This document shows, piece by piece, positions 51,279-58,745 of a stretch of DNA of 64,000 nt (within the stretch, counting starts at the first letter, position 1; the number at the start of each line of letters is the position of its first letter). The DNA comes from Planctellipticum variicoloris (GTDB lineage Bacteria; Planctomycetota; Planctomycetia; Planctomycetales; Planctomycetaceae). The stretch spans positions 4,167,557 to 4,231,556 of the forward strand of contig NZ_CP130886.1 of the NCBI RefSeq assembly GCF_030622045.1, given 5' to 3'. A model generated the notes under the pieces. The model saw nothing but the letters and a program-made list of their open reading frames with translations, was not told where the DNA came from and did no database searches. Position numbers and translations under genes: made by a program.

Positions 51279-53162
51279 ATGGGCTCTGTCTACCGCAAGA
51301 CCGTCACCCGCCGGATGCCGGCCGACGCGGAAATCATCGTCCGCAAGGGGCAACGGTACGCGCGCTACAAGGACGGCAAGGGCCGGTCGAAGACCGTACC
51401 GGTAACGACCGGAAAGGACGGCTCAGACCGCATCGCCACACCGTCCGGGACGTTCATCGCGAAGTACCGCGATGGTTCCGGAGTGGTCCAGGAGGTTTCG
51501 ACCGGTTGCCGGGACGAACAGGCAGCCCGCGCTGTCCTGGCAGACCTGGAGCGACGGGCAGAACTGGTCAAAGCCGGGGTCATGACGTCGGCCGAAGATG
51601 CGATTGCCAACTTTCAGGCCACGCCACTCTCTGACCACTTCGACGCTTACCGCGACTATCTGCGGGCTCGCCAGACCAGCAAGATGCGGTTGGCCAACAT
51701 GAGCCGACAGTTCTCGCGGGTCTGCTCGGACTGCGGCTTCAAACGGTTGTCCGATCTCGATGGAGCCGAGCTGACGGCATGGCTGCTGGACCGCGAAAAG
51801 CAAGGGATGTCGGCCGCGACGCGCAACGGCTACCGGGAAACTTTCGTGATGTTTGCGAACTGGTGCTGCTCGGGCACCAAGCCGCGAATGATCGGGAATC
51901 CGTTCACTTCGGTCCCCAAAGCCAACGTCAAAACTGATCGGAGACGGCAGCGGCGGGCATTGACCGAAGACGAACTGCAGCGGCTGATCGCCGTCGCCGC
52001 GGCCCGCCCCCTGGCGGAATACGGTCGGGAGACGGTCGGTCGTGATGCCGAGGCAGCGGGCGGACGGAAGAAACGATCCAATTGGACCTACGCGGAACTG
52101 ACCCTCGAAGGGCTCCCGTCTGCCCTCGAACGTGCCCGACAGCGGCTGCAGGACAATCCCAATCTCGTCGAGAAGCTCGAACGATTGGGCCAGGAGCGGG
52201 CCTTGGTTCTGAAGACGCTGGTACTCACCGGCCTGCGGAAGGGTGAACTGGCCTCGCTGACCGTCGGGCAGTTGGAGCTTGATGGAGCGATGCCGTTCGC
52301 AGTCCTGGACGCAGCCGACGAAAAGAACGGAGAAGGGAACTCGATTCCGTTGCGGGCGGACCTCGCCGGGGAATTGATGGTCTGGCTCGCCGAAAAGCTC
52401 TCCTGGACGCGGACCGAGTCTCTACGGACCGGCAAGCCCGTGCCAACCGCCCTGCCCGCGGCGACACCGCTGTTCGACGTACCCGCCGGCCTGGTGCGGA
52501 TCCTCGACCGGGACCTGAAGGCGGCCGGAATCCCGAAGCGGGATGAACGAGGGCGGACAGTCGACGTGCACGCCCTGCGGCATTCCTTCGGTACGCTCTT
52601 GTCCAAAGGGGGAGTCGCTCCGCGGACGGCGCAGGCTGCCATGCGGCACTCTGCCATCGATCTGACGATGTCGGTTTACACCGATCCGAAGTTGCTCGAC
52701 GTCCACGGGGCGTTGAATGCGCTCCCCGCGCTGCCGCTGAATCAGCCGCTGCAAACCGAGCCCGTCGCCGTCAGTGCTACGGGGACCGATGGGAACCGGC
52801 AGAATCTCGTTGCACCAGCCGTTGCACCAACTCCGTACAATCCGAGTCATCTGGAGTCATTTCCTGTCACTTTGGCATGCTTCGACGCCGTGACGGAACA
52901 GCGAACGGGAAATGCTGAAAACCCCAAGAATCTCAGCGAAAAAGCCTCGCTCGCAGTGTTTGCGAGCGAGGCTTTGGAGGTCGGGATGACAGGATTTGAA
53001 CCTGCGACCTCTACGTCCCGAAGCAACCTGAAGAACCGGCAGAACCGCGTGAAAAACTCTGTATTTGTAGACTTTACATCGCAGCGTCTCGATTGCAAGA
53101 GTTTGCATCGCTTCTCGCGGGTTTCGGTATGTTTTGGCTGTCAGAGGGTAGAAGTGTGGTAG
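51279..53162 (+). CDS. int: Tyrosine recombinase (integrase) reading through attR
   Basis: 627 residues in the integrated state. An N-terminal part (1-95) has AP2-like beta sequence, the core-binding domain is near 105-210, and the catalytic domain 220-480 carries Arg in TGLRKGEL near 319, His-x-x-Arg in HALRHSF near 430, His in MRHSA near 456 and the Tyr nucleophile in SVYTDP near 467. After the catalytic domain the frame runs on through the terminator hairpin and the 43-bp attR (translated GMTGFEPATSTSR) and ends in 46 residues encoded by the neighbouring element. In the excised circle the tail would be the 70 codons at 22,675-22,886. It shares a transcript with the XRE repressor. Confidence 0.9.
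   Translation: MGSVYRKTVTRRMPADAEIIVRKGQRYARYKDGKGRSKTVPVTTGKDGSDRIATPSGTFIAKYRDGSGVVQEVSTGCRDEQAARAVLADLERRAELVKAGVMTSAEDAIANFQATPLSDHFDAYRDYLRARQTSKMRLANMSRQFSRVCSDCGFKRLSDLDGAELTAWLLDREKQGMSAATRNGYRETFVMFANWCCSGTKPRMIGNPFTSVPKANVKTDRRRQRRALTEDELQRLIAVAAARPLAEYGRETVGRDAEAAGGRKKRSNWTYAELTLEGLPSALERARQRLQDNPNLVEKLERLGQERALVLKTLVLTGLRKGELASLTVGQLELDGAMPFAVLDAADEKNGEGNSIPLRADLAGELMVWLAEKLSWTRTESLRTGKPVPTALPAATPLFDVPAGLVRILDRDLKAAGIPKRDERGRTVDVHALRHSFGTLLSKGGVAPRTAQAAMRHSAIDLTMSVYTDPKLLDVHGALNALPALPLNQPLQTEPVAVSATGTDGNRQNLVAPAVAPTPYNPSHLESFPVTLACFDAVTEQRTGNAENPKNLSEKASLAVFASEALEVGMTGFEPATSTSRSNLKNRQNRVKNSVFVDFTSQRLDCKSLHRFSRVSVCFGCQRVEVW
52941..52975 (-). terminator. 15-bp hairpin carried beside attR
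   Basis: Arms aaagcctcgctcgca and tgcgagcgaggcttt are perfect complements around gtgtt. On the minus strand this sits just past the tRNA 3' end, as the 40-bp palindrome does at attL, so the element supplies a substitute tRNA terminator. It also lies inside the integrase frame. Confidence 0.65.
52980..53022 (-). repeat. attR: 43-bp direct repeat, 3' half of tRNA-Pro(CGG)
   Basis: Exact copy of 22,632-22,674. Bases beyond it (gcaacctgaagaacc) do not form the tRNA 5' half, so this junction is with another element and not with the intact tRNA gene. Confidence 0.88.
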
Positions 53163-53267
53163 CTCGCTTTTGTGCGTGCGGTCGACTTTGCGAGGCGTCG
53201 GACGTCGCCGGGTTCTTGAGGCTACTACCACTTCACTACCACTCTTCACGGGCAGCAGTCCGGGGAC

Positions 53268-53534
53268 TCACTCTCCGTCCAGCCAGGCCGCTGCGCTTGA
53301 GACTACCCGGCCGTTCACTTCCGGCGGGTGCACGCGATAGAGCTGAACCACCTTGATCTTCTCCAGCTCGCCGCGGATCCAAAGCACGTCCCCAGCCTGC
53401 ACAGTCAGACAGGACTTGTTTCGGTTCAGAACGCGGGCCGTATGCGGCAATTCGTCCGGCCAGACGATGAGAGCGAGGTAGGTGCCGGCCACCAGTTCGA
53501 ACTGCAGAGCGAAGACGGCACGGGGCGTGGTCAT
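53268..53534 (-). CDS. Small unknown protein
   Basis: 88 residues, probably all-beta (FALQFELVAGTYLALIVW, SCLTVQAGDVLWIRGELEKIKVVQLYRV, shown in parts). No signal peptide, membrane span or family recognised. The ribosome site is weak. It is the last gene on the minus strand before the element boundary. Confidence 0.5.
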   Translation of the reverse strand: MTTPRAVFALQFELVAGTYLALIVWPDELPHTARVLNRNKSCLTVQAGDVLWIRGELEKIKVVQLYRVHPPEVNGRVVSSAAAWLDGE

Positions 53535-53614
53535 TCCGGCAGGCTACCGGGCGGGGCCGACAGCTTCCACCGCACAGAATCGCGTCTGCCGCCCCGATCC
53601 GTCCGGACGTCCCG

Positions 53615-53857
53615 TCAGTCGCGGAAAGGCGTCGGGACGCGGCTGGCGTGAAATGGCGGGGTCTGTTCTCGCCGGCTGGACGAAAGCGTCGTCGCCATGG
53701 CGCGGATCCGGCTTCCGCCGACACCGACCGCTTCGCCGGCTTTGTCGCGGGCCTTGCCGGTATCACATTGTGGCAAATTTGCCACAATGTCCGTTCTGCT
53801 GCCCTGCCGCTCTTTCGCCTGCCGGTCGTAGATCTCGCGAATGCGGGCGGCGATCAT
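53615..53857 (-). pseudogene. C-terminal remnant of a ParB-domain-type protein
   Basis: 80 codons: RIREIYDRQAKERQG followed by VANLPQCDTGKARDKAGEAVGVGGSRI. This order, a basic helix then NLP...GKARDxAGxAVGVSG, is the part that follows the ParB-like domain in many phage and island proteins; the ParB domain itself is missing. It overlaps the end of the HNH gene by 95 bases and contains a 26-bp perfect palindrome. Probably truncated. Confidence 0.5.
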
Positions 53858-54197
53858 TGCCAGGCATCAACGAAACCGACCCGTCGGTCAGCGGTCCCAG
53901 CGTGGCGTTGAGCGCGGCGACACATTCCGCCTTGGCCTCATCGAACCGGGCAGCGGCTGCCAGGACGTCGGCGGCCCATTCCCCGGGTGACCTGTCCCGC
54001 TTCGACCAGTTGCACGCCCGGCAGCAGCCGATGAAGTTGTCCGGATGATCTCTGCCGCCCTTGGACAGCGGGACGGCGTGGTCGATCGTGAAGTGCTCGT
54101 CGTACCGGTTGCCGTACTCGCGCCGGCAGTAGGCACACTGCGGCCATCGCTCGCGAACTTGCTTTCTGACTGTTCGGCAGATTGCGCGTCGTTTCAT
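53763..54197 (-). CDS. HNH endonuclease
   Basis: 144 residues. CAYCRREYGNRYDEHFTIDH holds the first Cys pair and the Asp-His of the HNH motif. The Asn-Phe-His equivalent is in HPDNFIGCC, with the second Cys pair CCRAC. This is a Zn-supported beta-beta-alpha-metal nuclease as found in phage packaging or defence. The C-terminal 40 residues are low-complexity and overlap the ParB-like remnant, so the true end may have been altered by a rearrangement. Confidence 0.75.
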   Translation of the reverse strand: MKRRAICRTVRKQVRERWPQCAYCRREYGNRYDEHFTIDHAVPLSKGGRDHPDNFIGCCRACNWSKRDRSPGEWAADVLAAAARFDEAKAECVAALNATLGPLTDGSVSLMPGNDRRPHSRDLRPAGERAAGQQNGHCGKFATM

Positions 54198-54261
54198 GGT
54201 GGGGCCTCAACTGAAGTGCCCCGCGGCAGGATATCCACCGCGGGGCGTGTCGATCGGCCGG

Positions 54262-54429
54262 CTACTCGTCTTCGGTGACGAGTGCCAGGATTTCCTCTTC
54301 CACTTCGTCGGCGTCTTCACCTTCGCTGACGTTCTCGCGGGCCACGTCCAGCAGCCTGCGAATCGTTGCCGCGGTCTCGAATCGGCTGGCCTGCTGCTGC
54401 TGGCGGGTCTGGATCTGTTCGACGGTCAT
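54262..54429 (-). CDS. Small helical acidic protein, paralog A
   Basis: 55 residues from ATG 54429, preceded by GAAGGGAA. MTVEQIQ, then a Gln-rich helix, TAATIRRLLDVA, and an acidic helix EEEILALVTEDE. Its layout is shared with the gene immediately upstream. Predicted coiled coil. Function unknown; perhaps a small phage scaffolding or regulatory protein. Confidence 0.5.
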   Translation of the reverse strand: MTVEQIQTRQQQQASRFETAATIRRLLDVARENVSEGEDADEVEEEILALVTEDE

Positions 54430-54495
54430 CGGGTTCCCTTCGATCGATGTGTGAACGCGAAGCCCCGCAGCCAATGTGACCGCGGGGCGTTGGTC

Positions 54496-54669
54496 TCAGA
54501 CGGGCGAATCGTCGCGTCGGACCATCTGCAGGATTTCGGCCTCGATGCGGGCCCAATCTTCTGATGCGGTTTTGTCGGATGCTTCGTCCAACAGGCCGCG
54601 GATTTCGAGTGCCAGGTTGTACTTCAGCGTCAGTTGCTCGCGCTCCTGTTCGATCTCTTCAACGGTCAT
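54496..54669 (-). CDS. Small helical acidic protein, paralog B
   Basis: 57 residues from ATG 54669. MTVEEIEQEREQL, LALEIRGLLDEA, and RIEAEILQMV align with the neighbouring protein (MTVEQIQ, TIRRLLDVA, EEILALV). The pair is a tandem duplication with strong divergence. Predicted to be all-helical. Function unknown. Confidence 0.5.
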   Translation of the reverse strand: MTVEEIEQEREQLTLKYNLALEIRGLLDEASDKTASEDWARIEAEILQMVRRDDSPV

Positions 54670-54715
54670 GGTCGCGTCTCGGGGTTCAGGTGGGGGATTG
54701 AAGACGGTCAGACGA

Positions 54716-55615
54716 TCAGCCCAGCGCCGCAACGGCCGCGATGGCCTGCGCGTCGGCGGTCAAGGAGTAGTGCCGGGTCATCGCCACGCCAGAGTGCCCG
54801 AGCAGGTTCCGGGCAGCTTCGACGCCAAGCTGGTCGACCACGCGGGTGGCCGTGGTGTGACGCAACTGGTGCGGCGTGAAGAGCGGGACTTCGGCGCGGA
54901 CGCAGGCGCGGAAAATCACCTCGGCGTAACCCTGCCGGTTGACCGGGAACAGCTTCGTCCCGACGGGCAGCGGCTGGCCGTGCTCGTCGACGAGATACCT
55001 TGCCAGGATGGCCTGCGCCGTCGCGTTGAAGAACAGAACTCGGCGCTTCCCCTTATGCTTGGTTTTGTGCGCCTGCATGTCGAACCGCCATGGCGCAACG
55101 CTGCAATCGATGTCCCCCGCCTTCAGCCCCAGCAGCTCGCCGGGTCGGCAGCCGGTCAGCAGCAATAAATCGAGAATGTCCCTGTGCTGCGGGCGCATCC
55201 GCTCGCGGACCTTGGCGATGTGATCTTCCGGAACGGCCACCTTCAGCTTCGACTCGCGTGCCGCAGACTCGCCCGGCTTCAGCGGAGGAAGGCACCGCAA
55301 AGCCTCGATGACTGACGGCGGGGCCAGCTCGAACGATATCGCCCATTTGAACAGGAATCGGCAGCGGCAGACCTGCTGATTGATGTACCGCCGACACCAG
55401 CCCTTTGCGACCATCGCGTCCCGGACCTTGCGGAGCATCAGCGGGCCGAATTTCGCCGCCGGCAGATCCGGGCAGAGGTCGCGCAGGATGCGAAACACCC
55501 CCAGGTAACATGCCTGCTCGGCATTCGGCCTGCCCTCGGCGGTCTGATACTTCGGCAACTGCTCTTTCTCGAACGCGCGGATGACGTCCTCAACCGTGGT
55601 ACGTGCACGTGCCAT
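54716..55615 (-). CDS. int: Tyrosine recombinase (integrase) of the second element
   Basis: 299 residues, a compact integrase: SAM-like core-binding domain 1-115, then the catalytic domain with Arg in TGCRPGEL near 156, Lys in the beta-hairpin HKTKHKGKRR, HQLRH, LGHSG and Tyr in MTRHYSL near 281. All pentad residues are present. It differs clearly from the 627-residue integrase of the first element. It lies 1.7 kb from the shared att boundary, pointing toward it. Confidence 0.88.
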   Translation of the reverse strand: MARARTTVEDVIRAFEKEQLPKYQTAEGRPNAEQACYLGVFRILRDLCPDLPAAKFGPLMLRKVRDAMVAKGWCRRYINQQVCRCRFLFKWAISFELAPPSVIEALRCLPPLKPGESAARESKLKVAVPEDHIAKVRERMRPQHRDILDLLLLTGCRPGELLGLKAGDIDCSVAPWRFDMQAHKTKHKGKRRVLFFNATAQAILARYLVDEHGQPLPVGTKLFPVNRQGYAEVIFRACVRAEVPLFTPHQLRHTTATRVVDQLGVEAARNLLGHSGVAMTRHYSLTADAQAIAAVAALG

Positions 55616-55877
55616 AGGAATGGCCTTTCTCCCCAGAACGGGGAAGAACTGAGACCACGCCCCAATCAGCCACCCTACGCGGATCTAGGCCGCGCGCAGT
55701 CCTTGGCGGGAACCTGCAGGCTCACAGGGGCGTGGACTCGGTTTTCTAGATGCTCTTCAGGGGTTTGGGCTAGATTGCACAAGAGACGCTTTAGGGACGG
55801 GCATCAGACCAGATTCGCGGGGGGGCTGTCAACGTCACTGCCGCCGGTCGATCGATTTCCGGTCTATCTCAGACCGT

Positions 55878-56345
55878 TCATGCCGACGCATCGGGCTGAA
55901 TGACGTTGATCCGCCGGCAGCCGATTTCCACTCCACCGCAGACGAGCCGCAGCAGGTAGACACCAGCAACCGGCCAGACGATTTTCACCTTGCCGCAGAA
56001 CTGGTGCGTGTGCATCGGGTTCGACAGATTCGCGAACCGCTCGAATCGCGTCAGGACGTGTTCTTCCGCGACGTCGACGATTTCGACGATGAACGGGACG
56101 TAGCCTTGCCCGCTGGTCATGGCAACGAAAATGCCGAACTCTGCCGCAGCGGGAAACGACGGGGCCGCGAACTGCGCGACGATCCCGATGGCCGACACCT
56201 TGCCCGTTTCGGCACACTGCCGGATTTCGTCGCACACGATAATCGTTGAGCAGACTGGGGTTTTCACCGGGGGTTCCCTTCGTTTCTTGACCGGCAGTGA
56301 TCCGCCGGCCTCCTTTTTTCGTTGAACGACACGCTGCCAGGTCAT
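55878..56345 (-). CDS. DUF6941-like conserved protein
   Basis: 155 residues from the ATG at 56345. The conserved core is VCDEIR...GKVSAIGI, a beta-rich fold with strands GIFVAMT, PFIVEIVD, and HTHQFCGKVKIVWPVAG. This matches a family of small cytoplasmic proteins often found near phage or island genes that begin with a Cys-Asp motif and a GKxSxIGI strand. The role is unknown. About 260 bases between this stop and the integrase start hold no gene I can support. Confidence 0.5.
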   Translation of the reverse strand: MTWQRVVQRKKEAGGSLPVKKRREPPVKTPVCSTIIVCDEIRQCAETGKVSAIGIVAQFAAPSFPAAAEFGIFVAMTSGQGYVPFIVEIVDVAEEHVLTRFERFANLSNPMHTHQFCGKVKIVWPVAGVYLLRLVCGGVEIGCRRINVIQPDASA

Positions 56346-56393
56346 AGGATCCGTGCGGCTCGAAGACAGATCTAACCTTGCTTTGGTGCCGAC

Positions 56394-56621
56394 ATGGGTC
56401 TTCAAACCAAACCGTCAACCGTGTTCGCCATGGCGCTGGTGTCCGCGGTGCTCGCCGCCGCCGGCCTGCTCTGGTTCACCGCCGTCCGTCCCCGCAGCAC
56501 GAACGCCGTGCACTGGGTTCGCTGCGCCGCCTGCGATGCCACGATGATTTCCGAACCCCATGACGTCCCCTACGTCTGCGGGTCATGCGGCTCCCCGCTG
56601 CTCTTCAAAGACAAGCCCTAG
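56394..56621 (+). CDS. Membrane-anchored zinc-ribbon protein
   Basis: 75 residues on the opposite strand to its neighbours. One membrane helix (residues 11-30, VFAMALVSAVLAAAGLLWF) is followed by a zinc ribbon CAAC...CGSC. It overlaps the 3' end of the tail-like gene by 4 bases. As an independently oriented small gene among phage structural genes it looks like a lysogenic-conversion gene or a host-interaction protein. Confidence 0.6.
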   Translation: MGLQTKPSTVFAMALVSAVLAAAGLLWFTAVRPRSTNAVHWVRCAACDATMISEPHDVPYVCGSCGSPLLFKDKP

Positions 56622-58318
56622 GGCAGCGGAGCACACTCGCCGCCGATCCCGCCGTGAGTGCAGTAGGTGTCTCCGGGGTTCCACACGCCGCCGATCTGCT
56701 CATCGCATTCCGCCTCGCTGAAGACTCCGGGGTAACATCCCGCGAAACCTTCACAGCATCCCGGTTCGCACGGGTCGCCGTAAGTTGGATCCGCCGTGCA
56801 CCCCGCCATCGCATCCGCGTCGAAGTCGCAGCCGAACACCGTCTCCCGGCAGTCGATGAGATTCGTCCCGTCGTTGCACCACAGCTCATAAGAGCACGGG
56901 CCGATCCCGGTCGTCGTGGTCGTCGTGGTCGGTGGTAACGTCGTCGTGGTCGTCGTGGTCGTGCTGGCGGTCGTCGACGATGGAGTTGTTGTGCTGGCCG
57001 TCGTGCTGCCGGTCGTCGTCGTGGAAACTGTCGTCGTCGTGCTGGCTGTCGTCGTCGTGGTCCCGTCGGTGCACTCTTCCGTGCCGGGGTACGGCCAGCG
57101 AATCTTGATCGGCTGTCCGCCGCCGACGATCACTTCATCTGCATTCGGCCCCCAGCAGCAGCAGGTCGGGACCGTCGCCTGCCAGTTGTCCGGGTCGGAG
57201 CCGTGCGCCGCGTACCCGGTCCGCATCAGCTCGGTCCCGTCGTCGTCGAAGACCGCGATATTCAGATGGCAGCCCGCCGCCCCGATGAAGACGATCTGGC
57301 CATCCGCGTTGACGTCGCAGTCGAGCAGCTCCGCCGGCTGGCCGAACCCGTTGTTCGGAAACGGGTGGAACGTCGCCAGCGGGGTCGTCAGGTCGGACTG
57401 ATCGTAGACCGAGACTTTCGTCGACGCGGGCGGCGATCCGCCCCAGGTGACCGAATCCCAGCGGACCCGCCACGCAACCCCGCCCCCGAAGCCGATCCAG
57501 CCGACGCGGTTGCTGATCGTGTTGTTGTAGGGGGCGTTGGTCGTCGGGAATGATCCGGTCCACGCGCTCCAGGTGGAATCAAAGACTCGGGCCGCGGAGC
57601 AGATGTAGCCGGTATCCGGGTCGAACCGCGGGCGGAACAGCCGTGAGAAGCCGTCGAGCGCTCCGACCGAGTCCGGAACGTGAAACACTTTCAGGACAGA
57701 TGCATCTGACGGGTCGATCTGCCAGTACCGCGTACCGCCCCCGGTACAGGTCGCGAACCAGACGTACCCGCCGGAATCGTAGCAGAGCCCGTATTCACCA
57801 GGGCCGTTATTGCTCCGGTGAAACACTGAGGTGTCTAAGTATGTGGACAGGACCGTTCCGCTTGAATTGTAGAATCGAATCCTCCAGGCCGGCGCTGCCG
57901 TGAAATTTGACGATTGAGTCGCGCTTTGGCTGACAGCAAACTCCCCAGACGGTCCGAATGCGACGTCGCCGGATGTCAGGTCATGAACGAACCCGGAAAT
58001 TCCAAAATAAGCAGGAATGTCGTCCTCGAATTTGCGGTAGAGGTTGGTCGACCCGTTGTAGATCCGCGACGCGAGCCCGTACGACGTGTTCGGCAGCATG
58101 GCCTCGATATCGACGCCTTCCCCGTCGTAGGTTCCAGCCGCCCCCCAGCGACCCCCGAGCCAGCGGTTCACGCTGCTGCAGACGTGTCGGCAGCCGACCA
58201 TCTTCGGCGTGTCGCCGCGATAGATGCGGTAACGCTCGATGTGATTGCCGGAGGGAAACGCGATGCGTCGCCAGCTCCAGGTGCAACAGCGGCAGTCGGC
58301 GTCGTGGCAGCGTCCCAC
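56618..58318 (-). CDS. Probable tail/virion protein with Thr-rich linker
   Basis: 566 residues from a GTG that directly follows the stop of the upstream gene. Residues 1-380 are beta-rich with repeated Trp/Gly motifs like a propeller (VWFATCTGGG, WRIRFYNSSGTV, INADGQIVFIG-type calcium-like DVNADGQ). Residues about 415-470 are an almost pure Thr/Ser linker. The last 95 residues are Cys-rich (16 or more Cys) with CCEGFAGCYPG. This modular pattern suits a phage fibre or adhesin, or a secreted binding protein. No homolog can be named with certainty. Confidence 0.55.
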   Translation of the reverse strand: MGRCHDADCRCCTWSWRRIAFPSGNHIERYRIYRGDTPKMVGCRHVCSSVNRWLGGRWGAAGTYDGEGVDIEAMLPNTSYGLASRIYNGSTNLYRKFEDDIPAYFGISGFVHDLTSGDVAFGPSGEFAVSQSATQSSNFTAAPAWRIRFYNSSGTVLSTYLDTSVFHRSNNGPGEYGLCYDSGGYVWFATCTGGGTRYWQIDPSDASVLKVFHVPDSVGALDGFSRLFRPRFDPDTGYICSAARVFDSTWSAWTGSFPTTNAPYNNTISNRVGWIGFGGGVAWRVRWDSVTWGGSPPASTKVSVYDQSDLTTPLATFHPFPNNGFGQPAELLDCDVNADGQIVFIGAAGCHLNIAVFDDDGTELMRTGYAAHGSDPDNWQATVPTCCCWGPNADEVIVGGGQPIKIRWPYPGTEECTDGTTTTTASTTTTVSTTTTGSTTASTTTPSSTTASTTTTTTTTLPPTTTTTTTGIGPCSYELWCNDGTNLIDCRETVFGCDFDADAMAGCTADPTYGDPCEPGCCEGFAGCYPGVFSEAECDEQIGGVWNPGDTYCTHGGIGGECAPLP

Positions 58319-58705
58319 TTACGCCCCTCCTCCGCAGCCGATGTAGTACGGCTGCAATTCTCCGTAGATCCATTCGGCCTTCACAAAGTCTCCGGCCTGA
58401 CCGCTGATGGATGGGTCGCGGTTCACGATTTCTCTGTTCTCGCCAGAGTCCTCGTATTCGATCGGCGCGGACGTTCCGATGATCGGCTTCCAGATCGACA
58501 TGGTTGCCGTTTCCGGGTCTGTCCAGCCGTTCGATGGGGCGAGCAGCTCTTCGTCAAGCACTCCGACGACGTGCGGCACCGGGTCAACAACCGGCGGCTG
58601 CCGGCGACGTTGCGAGCCGACGGTCGGCGTCTTCAGCACCTTTTGCGTGGCTTCGACGACGCGACGGTATCCGGCTTCGTTAAATCCGAAGACCTTTTCG
58701 GCCAT
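58319..58705 (-). CDS. Conserved phage-type protein (MAEKVFGF family)
   Basis: 128 residues from ATG 58705. It opens MAEKVFGFNEAGYRRVVEA, a helical start, followed by a basic Arg-rich turn (GSQRRRQPP) and a beta-rich remainder ending near EWIYGELQPYYIG. I have the impression of similar starts in planctomycete prophage proteins, but no function is known to me. Its stop abuts the GTG start of the tail-like gene, so the two are co-translated. Confidence 0.5.
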   Translation of the reverse strand: MAEKVFGFNEAGYRRVVEATQKVLKTPTVGSQRRRQPPVVDPVPHVVGVLDEELLAPSNGWTDPETATMSIWKPIIGTSAPIEYEDSGENREIVNRDPSISGQAGDFVKAEWIYGELQPYYIGCGGGA

Positions 58706-58745
58706 TTTCACCCCTACCCGTGCGAACAATGCCAATGCCGCGGAA

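Larger units (their letters stand above)
22632..53022. mobile_element. 30.4-kb integrative element carrying a defence island
   Basis: Bounded by identical 43-bp tRNA-Pro fragments. It contains, from left to right: a tail segment of the integrase gene, the SNF2/methylase/helicase operon with two cargo modules, a convergent McrBC/DUF91 set, an iteron-like repeat, small DNA-binding genes, a DUF3987-type replication protein, an XRE repressor and a tyrosine integrase next to attR. No conjugation or capsid genes were seen, so it is best described as a genomic island or integrative mobilisable/satellite-like element. Confidence 0.85.

Noticed and set aside
56886-57074. His/Asp-repeat small protein in the Thr-linker tract
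   Set aside because: It is the out-of-frame reading of the repetitive Thr codons on the same strand.
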